64,000 nt of DNA, taken from contig NZ_JAPIUX010000006.1 in NCBI RefSeq assembly GCF_026240015.1, forward strand, positions 34,810 to 98,809. The letters are read 5' to 3'. The position numbers were made by a program, and so were the translations under genes. This DNA is from Acetobacter farinalis (GTDB taxonomy: Bacteria; Pseudomonadota; Alphaproteobacteria; Acetobacterales; Acetobacteraceae). The notes below the pieces were generated by a model that was not told where the DNA came from, ran no database searches, and was given only the letters and a program-made list of their open reading frames with translations. Below are positions 52,111 to 59,353 of the stretch, piece after piece (position 1 is the stretch's first letter; the number at the start of each line of letters is the position of its first letter).

Positions 52111-52734
52111 TCAGCCGGAAAACGTCCAGAGAGACGGCTGTTCCCAGAAAGAGGGGCCGGGAAGAACGAAGTCCGCGCCCGCCTGTATGAAGTCCGCCAC
52201 CTGAGCAGGGTCTTCCACTTCAACCACGGCAGGCAGTTCCATCACCAGACACCACCAGCGCACAAGGGCCGCGAGGCTTTCCGGAGCTTCCCCTTCTGCC
52301 GCCACAACGGGTGTTGCTGTTGAAAAGCTGATGTAATCAGCCCCGGCCTCACCCGCACGCATGGCGGCATCCCGGCTGCCGCCAACAGCCACGCCAAGCT
52401 GAAGGTCATCCCCCACCTGCCGGCGGACATCCTTGATGGAGGCTCCGGCAAAGCGGGTGGACAGATGCACGCCATCACACCCGGTTCCGGCGGCAAGCAG
52501 CGGCCTGTCCTCCAGAATCAGGGCAATATCCTGCGCCTGAACAACAGACTGAAACGTCTGGATCTGTCTGGTCAGCTCCGCATCCGGAGCGTCTGCCAGC
52601 CGCAGCAGGACAGCTGCAGGCTGGCACTGCAGCCCCCGCGCCAGATCTGGCAGAAAAGACCCGGCATCCCGCAGAACGGGGGTGGCGAGATAGACATCAC
52701 ACGCCGTCACCCCGGCCCCCTGTCCTGTTGTCAT
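52111..52734 (-). CDS. ThiE-like (thiamine-phosphate synthase family) TIM-barrel protein
   Basis: A 207-residue protein with a ThiE/TMP-synthase-like barrel: ALILEDRPLLAAGTGCDGVHLSTRF and LGVAVGGSRDAAMRAGEAGADYISFST correspond to the GADGVHLG and the phosphate-binding GADYIxxGP regions. The normal GxSxH and TxTK segments of active ThiE are replaced (GVAVGGS and SFSTATPV), so it may not make thiamine phosphate. It starts 11 bp after the class I aldolase gene on the same strand, an unexpected context for thiamine synthesis. Confidence 0.6.
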   Translation of the reverse strand: MTTGQGAGVTACDVYLATPVLRDAGSFLPDLARGLQCQPAAVLLRLADAPDAELTRQIQTFQSVVQAQDIALILEDRPLLAAGTGCDGVHLSTRFAGASIKDVRRQVGDDLQLGVAVGGSRDAAMRAGEAGADYISFSTATPVVAAEGEAPESLAALVRWWCLVMELPAVVEVEDPAQVADFIQAGADFVLPGPSFWEQPSLWTFSG

Positions 52735-52745
52735 GCCTGTGGTTT

Positions 52746-53660
52746 TCAGCTTTTGAAGATGGTGATGATCTGGTTGAGCAGATCCAGAGCTTCCGCCTTC
52801 GGGCGCTGGAACACGTTCCGGCCGATGATGGAGCCGAAGCCGCCACCTTCCTGAATGCCCTTGATGGTTGCCAGCAGGTTATCCGTCCCGGCTTTTTCAC
52901 CGCCGGAGAAGATCACGATGCGGCGGCCGGCAAAGCTGGACTGCACCACGTGGCGGATACGCGCCGGCAGCGTGGAGACATCAATCTTGTTCTCCTCGTA
53001 AGCCGCTTTGTTGACAGGCAGCGCGACCTGATCCGTCGGCGGTTTGACCTTGATGATGTGCGCACCACACAGAGCCGCCATATGGGCAGCATAGGCACAC
53101 ACGTCCACCGCGGTTTCCGCTACCTTGTCCAGCATCGGGCCACGCGGGTAGCTCCACAGGATAACAGCCAGACCAGCGGCCTTGGCTTCTGCTGCCAGTT
53201 CACGGAATTCTTCCATCTGCTCGAAGCAGTATTCAGAACCCGGATAGATGGTGAAGCCAATCCCGGCGCAGCCCAGACGCAGGGCGTCCGCCACGGTGCC
53301 GGTCACGGCCTGGTCTTTTTCCGTAGCAAGGCTGTTGGAGCTGTTGCATTTCAGGATAAGCGGAATTTCAGACGCATATTTTGCTGCGCCACATTCCAGC
53401 ATGCCCAGCGGAGCCGCATAGCCGCTCAGCCCGGCTTCAATCGCCAGCTCAAAATGGTAGTGCGGGTCATACGCAGCAGGGTTGGCGGCAAAGGAGCGCG
53501 CCGGGCCATGCTCAAAGCCCTGATCAACCGGCAGGATGACCAGCTTACCCGTGCCTGCCAGCTTACCCGCGTTCAGGAAGCGGGCCAGATTTGTTTTTGT
53601 ACCGGGATTGTCACTCTCATACTGGTCAAGAATAGCCTTAACCTTCGGGGTAAGCGTCAT
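52746..53660 (-). CDS. fbaB: Class I fructose-bisphosphate aldolase (DhnA type)
   Basis: A 304-residue archaeal-type class I aldolase that forms a Schiff base to cleave fructose-1,6-bisphosphate. Segments LVILPVDQGFEHGPARSF, AAPLGMLECGAAKYASEIPLILKCN, IGFTIYPGSEYCFEQMEEFRELAAEAKAAGL and the Lys-containing HIIKVKPPTDQ plus IVIFSGGEKAG phosphate-binding block are as expected. AGGAAGGA lies 7-8 bp before the ATG at 53660. The start overlaps the stop of an upstream gene of unknown function by 4 bp (ATGA). Confidence 0.93.
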   Translation of the reverse strand: MTLTPKVKAILDQYESDNPGTKTNLARFLNAGKLAGTGKLVILPVDQGFEHGPARSFAANPAAYDPHYHFELAIEAGLSGYAAPLGMLECGAAKYASEIPLILKCNSSNSLATEKDQAVTGTVADALRLGCAGIGFTIYPGSEYCFEQMEEFRELAAEAKAAGLAVILWSYPRGPMLDKVAETAVDVCAYAAHMAALCGAHIIKVKPPTDQVALPVNKAAYEENKIDVSTLPARIRHVVQSSFAGRRIVIFSGGEKAGTDNLLATIKGIQEGGGFGSIIGRNVFQRPKAEALDLLNQIITIFKS

Positions 53661-54190
53661 TGAGAAATCCTTCCTCTTGGTTTTATTGCCGGGCCTCTGT
53701 TTCCCGGTACCATCTTCTCGCAATAACTGCGTGCGAAATACGCGGCAAGATGCGTTTGTGAAGATAGCGGTGCGGTAAGGTCAAATGATGGCGGACGGGC
53801 GAAAAAAAGCAGCCCTCCGGCTATTTCACACACACTCCGCACGGCGTCCATACGCCTGGAATCGGTTTGCAGGATCACGTTTTTCTGGCCCTGCGTGAGA
53901 GCCATCATGGCATGGCCTACACTGCTGCCGCAATCCAGCGCATCAAACCACCGGCAATCGGTGGCCTCTTCCATCCGCCCAAGCAGCGCCCGCCACCACC
54001 CCATCCCCATGAACCCCGCGGCACCGGGGGCGGACACAAACCCGAACGGGGCCATCCCGGCGTCAGGTTTTAGCACACCCGCTTTGTGCGCCGCGTGATA
54101 AACTGCCATGCCGGTGGCGTAATCATGAAGTGTAAAGAAGCCGTATGGCAGAAAAGGAGCGGATAAAATTGTCTTGTTTTCCGTAACCAT
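53657..54190 (-). CDS. Conserved-looking protein of unknown function upstream of fba
   Basis: A 177-residue protein I cannot assign to a named family. It begins MVTENKTILSAPFLPYGFFTLHDYATGMAVYHAAHKAGV and continues with PFGFVSAPGAAGFMGMGWWRALLGRMEEATDCRWFDALDCGSSVGHAMMALTQGQKNVIL, ending in a basic tail. The DALDCGSSVGHAMMALTQG part looks like a small-residue-rich binding loop. I accept it as real because its stop overlaps the fba start (ATGA) and its own start faces a divergent gene 56 bp away. It heads the unit unknown-fba-thiE-like. Confidence 0.6.
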   Translation of the reverse strand: MVTENKTILSAPFLPYGFFTLHDYATGMAVYHAAHKAGVLKPDAGMAPFGFVSAPGAAGFMGMGWWRALLGRMEEATDCRWFDALDCGSSVGHAMMALTQGQKNVILQTDSRRMDAVRSVCEIAGGLLFFARPPSFDLTAPLSSQTHLAAYFARSYCEKMVPGNRGPAIKPRGRISQ

Positions 54191-54246
54191 GCTTGACGCC
54201 GCCGCGTTTTGCGGGTGATTCCTTTTTGACTGAAGGGTAGACAAGA

Positions 54247-54513
54247 ATGCAAGATCAGGGCCACGGGCCATCTGTAACAGAGTCAAACGCACCCGCAGCG
54301 CACCCGCTGCCAGCACCCCCCGCACCCGCGGCAGAAGATCCGATTGACCGGCTGAACCGCGCCCTGCAACGGATTTCCTTTGCGCTTGCCCAGAGCCGGC
54401 AGGCCAAAGACCGCAAACGTGTGGACAGGCAGGAACTCGTTGCAAACGTAGACGTGCTGATCAGCCGTGTACGGGATGCTCTGGCCCACGCGGACCGACC
54501 GGAAGATAAATAA
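54247..54513 (+). CDS. Small coiled-coil protein upstream of zapA (DUF4164-like)
   Basis: An 88-residue protein. After a Pro/Ala-rich N terminus (PAAHPLPAPPAPAAED), residues 31-80 form a long helix (DPIDRLNRALQRISFALAQSRQAKDRKRVDRQELVANVDVLISRVRDAL) with heptad-like hydrophobics. Short coiled-coil proteins of this kind sit directly upstream of zapA in many alphaproteobacteria. Two bases separate its stop from the zapA ATG, so translation is probably coupled. A role in cell division with ZapA is inferred from context only. Confidence 0.75.
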   Translation: MQDQGHGPSVTESNAPAAHPLPAPPAPAAEDPIDRLNRALQRISFALAQSRQAKDRKRVDRQELVANVDVLISRVRDALAHADRPEDK

Positions 54514-54515
54514 TT

Positions 54516-54920
54516 ATGGCGCTCGTTTCAATTCGCATTAACGGTCACAGCTACTCCGTCGGGTGTGAAAACGGTCAGGAACGGCATGTTCAGGCCATGG
54601 CCCAGCAGGTTGAACGCCGCGTCCAGCGCGTGCGGGACCTCGGTTTTACCGGGGAAAGCCGTGTGCTGGTGCTGGCAGCTCTGTTCATGGCGGACGAAAT
54701 TCAGGATCTTTCCAGCCAGCATGTGCCCGAGAGCACCACACAGGCTGTTGAAGAGGCTGAACGCCTGCGGACAGAGCAGAAACTGATGAACAGCCGCCTG
54801 ATTGACATGGCGGAATGTGCGGAAGCTATTGCAGCCACCCTTGAGCAGGCCTACATAGAAGAGGCGGAGCTGCCCGGCACGTCAGGCGAGTCATCCCCTG
54901 GGCCGATAAGCACTTCCTAA
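54516..54920 (+). CDS. zapA: Cell division protein ZapA
   Basis: ZapA, 134 residues, a small protein that stabilises FtsZ protofilaments at the division site. The N-terminal SIRINGHSYSVGCENGQERHVQAMAQQVERRVQRVR is the globular part, and the C-terminal coiled coil runs from about 60 to 110. The tail (GTSGESSPGPISTS) is encoded by DNA that also forms the 5' arm of the 6S RNA. It follows the small coiled-coil gene by two bases and precedes fthC, the usual zapA-ssrS-fthC order. Confidence 0.93.
   Translation: MALVSIRINGHSYSVGCENGQERHVQAMAQQVERRVQRVRDLGFTGESRVLVLAALFMADEIQDLSSQHVPESTTQAVEEAERLRTEQKLMNSRLIDMAECAEAIAATLEQAYIEEAELPGTSGESSPGPISTS
54829..54857 (+). promoter_or_regulatory. Candidate promoter of the 6S RNA inside zapA
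   Basis: TTGCAG at 54829-54834 and TACATA at 54852-54857 are 17 bp apart. Transcription would start about 54864, which matches the 5' end of the folded 6S RNA within a few bases. Confidence 0.45.
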
Positions 54921-55025
54921 GGGAGCTGGCTCTGTTGTGGCCCTGGTCACATTATCCGGCGCCCACCTGCACACGCAGGTCCTGGAGGTTGAAAGACCAA
55001 CGGCCATGGCGGCTTCGCACTCCCC
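54861..55025 (+). ncRNA. ssrS: 6S RNA
   Basis: 6S RNA binds the sigma-70 RNA polymerase holoenzyme and represses promoters in stationary phase. The evidence: the region carries CCCCTGGGCCGATA (54895 on), matching the conserved CCCCUGAGCCGAUA of E. coli 6S RNA; near the 3' end GGTTGAAAGACCAACGGCC and GGCGGCTTCGCACTCC match the end of proteobacterial 6S; and the two ends pair (54861-54874 with 55008-55022, one bulged A). Length is about 165 nt. It sits between zapA and fthC, the usual place, but overlaps both coding regions. Ends are approximate. Confidence 0.85.
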
Positions 55026-55596
55026 TTCTTCCCTTGTGTCAGACCCCCCGGCGGTTGCCGAGGCCAAGCAGGCCCTGCGCGCGCACTGCCTGACACACCT
55101 TAAAACCCGCCCCGAGGGTGCAGATGCCCTCCTGCGGGAACGGCTGGCGGCCCTGATTCTGGCAACCCCGGCCCGCGCCATTGCCTGCGTCTGGCCTCTT
55201 GCGCACGAAATTGACCTGCGCCCCCTGTGCCACCAGCTCAGCGCTGCCGGGCGGCATGTGCTGCTGCCGGACACGCCTCCGCGCGGGCAGCCCCTTTCCT
55301 TCCGCCTGTGGACGCCCCAAACCCCGCTCCTGCGTGGCCGCTTTGGCACGCAGGTGCCTGATGGCCCTCTGGAAACGCCAGACCTTATTCTGGTCCCCCT
55401 GCTGGGGTTTGACCGGAGCGGCAACCGGCTGGGATACGGCGGCGGCTATTATGACCGCACCCTGGCAACGCTGCCCGGTGTACGCAGTGTGGGGTATGCT
55501 CTGGCCGCGCAGGAAGTGGAACAGCTTCCCACCGGCCCCTATGACCAGCCCCTGTCCTGTCTGGTAACAGAACGGGAGACCCTGCATTTTGACTGA
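55006..55596 (+). CDS. fthC: 5-formyltetrahydrofolate cyclo-ligase
   Basis: FthC/YgfA, 196 residues from ATG 55006. It converts 5-formyl-THF to 5,10-methenyl-THF with ATP. Family blocks include KQALRAHCLTHL near the start, ATPARAIACVWPLAHEIDLRPL, and the signature LVPLLGFDRSGNRLGYGGGYYDRTL. The start lies inside the 3' end of the 6S RNA and has no good ribosome site; a GTG at 55036 is an alternative. The upstream part of the open frame (from 54937) is 6S RNA sequence and is excluded. Confidence 0.9.
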   Translation: MAASHSPSSLVSDPPAVAEAKQALRAHCLTHLKTRPEGADALLRERLAALILATPARAIACVWPLAHEIDLRPLCHQLSAAGRHVLLPDTPPRGQPLSFRLWTPQTPLLRGRFGTQVPDGPLETPDLILVPLLGFDRSGNRLGYGGGYYDRTLATLPGVRSVGYALAAQEVEQLPTGPYDQPLSCLVTERETLHFD

Positions 55597-55620
55597 TTGC
55601 AAACGAAGAAAGATGACGGC

Positions 55621-56436
55621 GTGAGAATTCTGTTTCTGGGCGATATTGTTGGCCGGTGTGGCCGTGAGGCCGTTTTATCCCGCCTGCCAACGCTGCGGAA
55701 AACGCTTGCGCTGGATCTGGTGGTGGTCAACGCGGAAAACGCCAGCCACGGATTTGGCCTCTCTCCCGCCATTGCGACTGATCTGTTTGAAGGCGGGGTG
55801 GATGTCATCACGCTGGGGAACCATAGCTGGGACCGGCGAGACCTGATCGGGCATATCGCCTCCGCCCCCCGCATTATCCGCCCCATCAATTTTCCGCCCG
55901 GCACACCGGGCAACGGCAGTGTGCAGGTGGACCTGCCGGACGGGCGCAAGGCGCTGGTGGTCAATGCCATGGGCCGCCTGTTCATGGACCCGATGGATGA
56001 CCCCTTCCGCTGCATGCATGAGCTGCTGGGCCGCCACCGTCTGGGTGTAACCACGCAGGCCATTGTGGTGGATATCCATGCGGAAGCCACCAGTGAGAAA
56101 TGGGCCTTTGGCAACGTGCTGGATGGCCGGGTTTCTCTGGTGGTGGGCACCCACACCCATACCCCCACGGCAGACCACAGGATTCTGCCCGCAGGCACGG
56201 CATTCCAGACGGATGCCGGCATGTGCGGGGATTATGACAGTGTGATCGGCATGACAAAGGAGCCCGCCATGGCCCGCTTTGTCCGCAAGATGCCGGGCGA
56301 ACGCCTGCAACCGGCGGAAGGCGAGGCTACCATGTGCGGCATCATGGTGGAAACGGATGATGCCACGGGTCTGGCCCGCCGCATCGCCCCCATCCGGCAG
56401 GGCGGCCATCTGGCCCAGACCCTGCCCGATTTTTAA
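55621..56436 (+). CDS. ymdB: YmdB-family (TIGR00282) metallophosphoesterase
   Basis: A 271-residue calcineurin-like phosphoesterase. Metal-binding motifs are visible in order: RILFLGDIVGR, VVVNAENASHGFG, TLGNHSWDRRDL, VVDIHAEATSEKW, VVGTHTHTPTAD. In Bacillus YmdB hydrolyses cyclic nucleotides and influences motility and biofilm choice. I chose GTG at 55621, which puts the first beta strand at the N terminus; a TTG at 55597 is possible. It directly follows fthC. Confidence 0.9.
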   Translation: MRILFLGDIVGRCGREAVLSRLPTLRKTLALDLVVVNAENASHGFGLSPAIATDLFEGGVDVITLGNHSWDRRDLIGHIASAPRIIRPINFPPGTPGNGSVQVDLPDGRKALVVNAMGRLFMDPMDDPFRCMHELLGRHRLGVTTQAIVVDIHAEATSEKWAFGNVLDGRVSLVVGTHTHTPTADHRILPAGTAFQTDAGMCGDYDSVIGMTKEPAMARFVRKMPGERLQPAEGEATMCGIMVETDDATGLARRIAPIRQGGHLAQTLPDF

Positions 56437-56484
56437 GCCGCCTTCGCGCTCAGGCGCGACCGGACCAGTTCTTCCAGACCGGCG

Positions 56485-57357
56485 CTACCAGACCAGCCGG
56501 GGCAGCGTCGCCACCGGGTGCAGCCCCTCCGCAGCCGCTTCCGCTGCGGCAAGGGCGGCATCATCCCCCACCATTTCCTGATGAATGCCGCCCAGAATCC
56601 AGGCCCCGGCAATACCGGCGGCGGCGGCACCGCGCATATCTGTCTCCAGCGCATCGCCAATCGCCAGAATGCGATCCTGCGGTACACCCAGCATGGAAAA
56701 CACAGGCGCGTAAACATCCGTGTAGGGCTTGCCAACCCACCGCACGCTCCCGCCTTGCTGCTCGTAAAAAGACGCCAGAGCTCCGGCGCAGATCATCCTG
56801 CGGCCACCCTTGACCACAACCCTGTCCGGGTTCGCGCACAGCATGGGCAGGCCACGCGCGAGACCTACCCGCAGTTCCGGCAGATACGGCTCAACCGAGT
56901 CTGTCCCGCGCTCCGCATCCGGGCCGGTATTCAGAATGAACTGGGCTTCCTCAGGGTCTGCCACCCGGTCCAGATCCAGCCCGTCATACAGGCCAAGATC
57001 ATGCGTGCCGCCCACATGCAGCACACGCCGCCCCAGCCGCGCGAACCACGGGTCATCCCGCTCCCGCAGGAGGCGGCGCACCTCCTCCCCGCTGGTCATC
57101 ACGCCATCATGCAGCGCCCGGCTTATGCCGAACCCCTCAAGCTGGCGGCACACCACCTCTGCGGGACGCGGTGCGTTGGAGAGCATCACCACCCGCTTCC
57201 CCGCTGCCCGCAGGGCCTCAAGGCACGCTACCGCACCGGGGTAAGGCTGCACGCCATCATGCACCGTGCCCCACAGATCGATAATATAGCCATCATACTG
57301 GTCCGCCACGGCGGAAAGGCCGGAAAGCGTCTGCATGCCAGAGGGAGCGGAAGCCAT
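56485..57357 (-). CDS. TIGR01459-family HAD hydrolase
   Basis: A 290-residue class IIA HAD phosphatase. The motif I region reads DGYIIDLWGTVHDG, the TIGR01459 variant of DxDGT; motif II VVMLSNAPRP; motif III/IV VGKPYTDVYAPVF and AIGDALETDMRGAAAAGI are intact. Substrate unknown; relatives include NagD and p-nitrophenyl phosphatases. Its ATG directly abuts the pyrD stop (TAAATG), so it is co-translated with pyrD. Confidence 0.87.
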   Translation of the reverse strand: MASAPSGMQTLSGLSAVADQYDGYIIDLWGTVHDGVQPYPGAVACLEALRAAGKRVVMLSNAPRPAEVVCRQLEGFGISRALHDGVMTSGEEVRRLLRERDDPWFARLGRRVLHVGGTHDLGLYDGLDLDRVADPEEAQFILNTGPDAERGTDSVEPYLPELRVGLARGLPMLCANPDRVVVKGGRRMICAGALASFYEQQGGSVRWVGKPYTDVYAPVFSMLGVPQDRILAIGDALETDMRGAAAAGIAGAWILGGIHQEMVGDDAALAAAEAAAEGLHPVATLPRLVW

Positions 57358-58431
57358 TTACAGATCCACTCCCCGGATATCAGAGAGCGTTTCCACACCA
57401 TCGGCCCGCATGCGGTCCAGCATCTCCTGCTTCAACCGCCCGAGAATGGCCGGACCTTCATAGGAAAACGCCGCGTAGAACTGCACAAGGTCCGCCCCCA
57501 GACGGATGCGGTCGAGCACATCCGCGCCGGATTCAATCCCGCCGCAGGAAATCAGCGCCATGCGCCCGGCAGAGGCCTCAGCCACCAGCCGCAGCATTTC
57601 CGTGGCCCGGGTGCGCAGCGGTCGGCCGGAAAGGCCACCGCTTTCCGTTTTATACGGGCTGAGCAGTGTGGCCGGGCGGGCCAGCGTGGTGTTGGTCACA
57701 ATCAGGCCCTGCGCCCCACCGGCAATGGCCGCTTCCACAATCGGGCCAACCGCATCATTTTCCAGATCAGGCGCCAGCTTGACCAGCAGAGGCGGCCGCT
57801 CGGGGTGGCGCTGCGCTATCGCATCGAGAATGCCGCGCAGGCGGGCTGCATCCTGCAGGCCGCGCAGCCCCGGCGTGTTGGGCGAAGACACGTTGAGCAC
57901 AATGTAATTCACATAGGGCTTAACCCGCGCCACCAGCGCCGGGTAATCCCGCTCAGGGTCCGCCCCTGTCTTGTTGATTCCCAGATTCGCGCCGATTGGC
58001 ACCCCCGCCCCGGCTCCCCGCCCGGATGGCAGAGGGCGATGCAGGCGAGCCAGCCGCACGGTAAACCGGTCAATCCCCTGATTGTTGAAGCCCATCCGGT
58101 TGATAACCGCGCGATCTTCCATCAGGCGGAACAGGCGGGGCTTCGGGTTTCCCTCCTGCGGGCGCGGAGTCACCGTTCCGGCTTCCACAAACCCGAAACC
58201 CAGCTTGGCCAGAGGGCGGATAACACGGGCATTTTTATCAAACCCGGCGGCAATACCAAGCGGGTTTGAAAAGCGCATCCCCATGGTGCGCGTGGCCAGT
58301 GCCGGGTCATCCTGCGGGCGTTTGACTGGCACGGACACACCCAGCATCAGGGCATCCAGCGCGAGTTCATGCGCGGTTTCGGGGTCCAGCTTGCGCAGGA
58401 GCGGAAGGGAGAGAGAAGCAAGAGCAGACAT
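57358..58431 (-). CDS. pyrD: Dihydroorotate dehydrogenase (quinone), class 2
   Basis: PyrD, 357 residues, which oxidises dihydroorotate to orotate in pyrimidine synthesis and passes electrons to ubiquinone at the inner membrane. The N-terminal helices (about 1-35) form the membrane-associating part of class 2 enzymes. Core blocks NPLGIAAGFDKNARVIRPL, PQEGNPKPRLFRL, NRMGFNNQG, NYIVLNVSSPNTPGLR and GLIVTNTT are present. Start at 58431 (MSALASLS). Followed without a gap by a HAD hydrolase gene. Confidence 0.96.
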   Translation of the reverse strand: MSALASLSLPLLRKLDPETAHELALDALMLGVSVPVKRPQDDPALATRTMGMRFSNPLGIAAGFDKNARVIRPLAKLGFGFVEAGTVTPRPQEGNPKPRLFRLMEDRAVINRMGFNNQGIDRFTVRLARLHRPLPSGRGAGAGVPIGANLGINKTGADPERDYPALVARVKPYVNYIVLNVSSPNTPGLRGLQDAARLRGILDAIAQRHPERPPLLVKLAPDLENDAVGPIVEAAIAGGAQGLIVTNTTLARPATLLSPYKTESGGLSGRPLRTRATEMLRLVAEASAGRMALISCGGIESGADVLDRIRLGADLVQFYAAFSYEGPAILGRLKQEMLDRMRADGVETLSDIRGVDL

Positions 58432-58521
58432 GCGTCTGTACTGCCCCAAGCAGGCAGACAAGAAAAGAGGAAAATCCCTCTGTCATCAGGCAGAATGGTG
58501 ATCCCTGCATTTTTGTCTTGC

Positions 58522-58542
58522 AAATGAGAATTGTTCTCATTT
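58522..58542 (+). promoter_or_regulatory. Fur-box-like palindrome
   Basis: AAATGAGAA and TTCTCATTT are perfect 9 bp inverted arms around a TTG spacer. The core TGAGAA/TTCTCA resembles Fur/iron-responsive operators. It lies about 58 bp before the next gene and about 90 bp before the divergent pyrD, so it could govern either. Confidence 0.6.
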
Positions 58543-58599
58543 AGATCAGGAGATCACCGCAAAAAAGGACCGAAGGGCCGCACCCTTCAGGATGACGCC

Positions 58600-59220
58600 A
58601 TGACACGCTCACCGGTTTACCTGACAGACCTTGCCTGCAGCGAACGGCTGACTATCTGGACCATTCGCCGCCTTGCCGGAACGGCCTCCGGCTGCCCCCG
58701 CCCCCCCGGTGCCTCCGCCACCAGCCTGTTCCTGCCCTGTTTCCGGAAGGAATTTCTGGCTGTGGCAGACGCGTTCCATGAAACACTGACCCACATGGCC
58801 GCGCTGGAACTGCCCGCGCTGGATATCCGCTCCGGCCGCTCTCTGGCCGTTACCCCCACAGAATACAGCCTGCTTCTGGCAACGGAAGCCGCCCAGAATG
58901 AACAGGACACCACGGTTTACACCCTGCTGAAACCCCTGCTGACAGTCCCGAACCTGCTCACCCGCCTGACAACCGCCATCACCACGCTGGGAGCCTGCCT
59001 TGCAGGCGCGGGCTACTGGCTTTCACACCACACGGGGCGAACCCTGCCGCCTGTCAGGCCCTCTGCTGAAAACCCCTCTGCCGCACAGCAGAGGCGCCCC
59101 ACCACAGCCGCCTCACTCTCTCTGGCACGCTGGCATGATTTTGAAATCACCCCTGCATCCGTCAGGTGGCCGCAGGCGCTCCAGAATCCCGCACCACACC
59201 GGCAGCCCGCCTTGCCCTGA
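58600..59220 (+). CDS. Protein of unknown function behind an iron-box
   Basis: A 206-residue protein of no recognised family. Residues 1-100 contain LTIWTIRRLAGT and a cysteine- and proline-containing stretch (ASGCPRPPGASATSLFLPCF), then an alpha-helical part (KEFLAVADAFHETLTHMAALELPALDIRSGRSLAVTPTEYSLLLATEAAQNEQDTTVYTLLKPLL) and a Pro/Ala-rich tail. A moderate hydrophobic segment LTTAITTLGACLAGAGYWL near 125-143 may be membrane-near. AGGA lies 8 bp before the ATG. A Fur-like palindrome upstream suggests iron-linked expression. Known family not found by eye. Confidence 0.55.
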   Translation: MTRSPVYLTDLACSERLTIWTIRRLAGTASGCPRPPGASATSLFLPCFRKEFLAVADAFHETLTHMAALELPALDIRSGRSLAVTPTEYSLLLATEAAQNEQDTTVYTLLKPLLTVPNLLTRLTTAITTLGACLAGAGYWLSHHTGRTLPPVRPSAENPSAAQQRRPTTAASLSLARWHDFEITPASVRWPQALQNPAPHRQPALP

Positions 59221-59252
59221 CAGCACGACCCCGCCCTTCCCGCGGGTAAGCA

Positions 59253-59297
59253 CCAGAGTCTGGGCTAAAATCCCAAGAGTCTGGGCCAGAGTCTGAG
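59253..59297 (+). repeat. Three AGAGTCTG repeats upstream of dinB
   Basis: AGAGTCTG occurs at 59255, 59276 and 59288. The first copy sits in a perfect small palindrome CCAGA-G-TCTGG. Spacing of 21 and 12 bp puts two on the same DNA face. They lie 60-100 bp before dinB and may be an operator; no LexA-type GTTC repeat is seen. Confidence 0.5.
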
Positions 59298-59353
59298 TAG
59301 GCCCTTCTCTCCGGCTTTTTCAGGACCAGAGAGATCATGCTAGTCTGCGCTGC

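Noticed and set aside
59221..59353. LexA box before dinB
   Set aside because: No GTTC-N7-GTTC direct repeat or CTGT-type palindrome is present.
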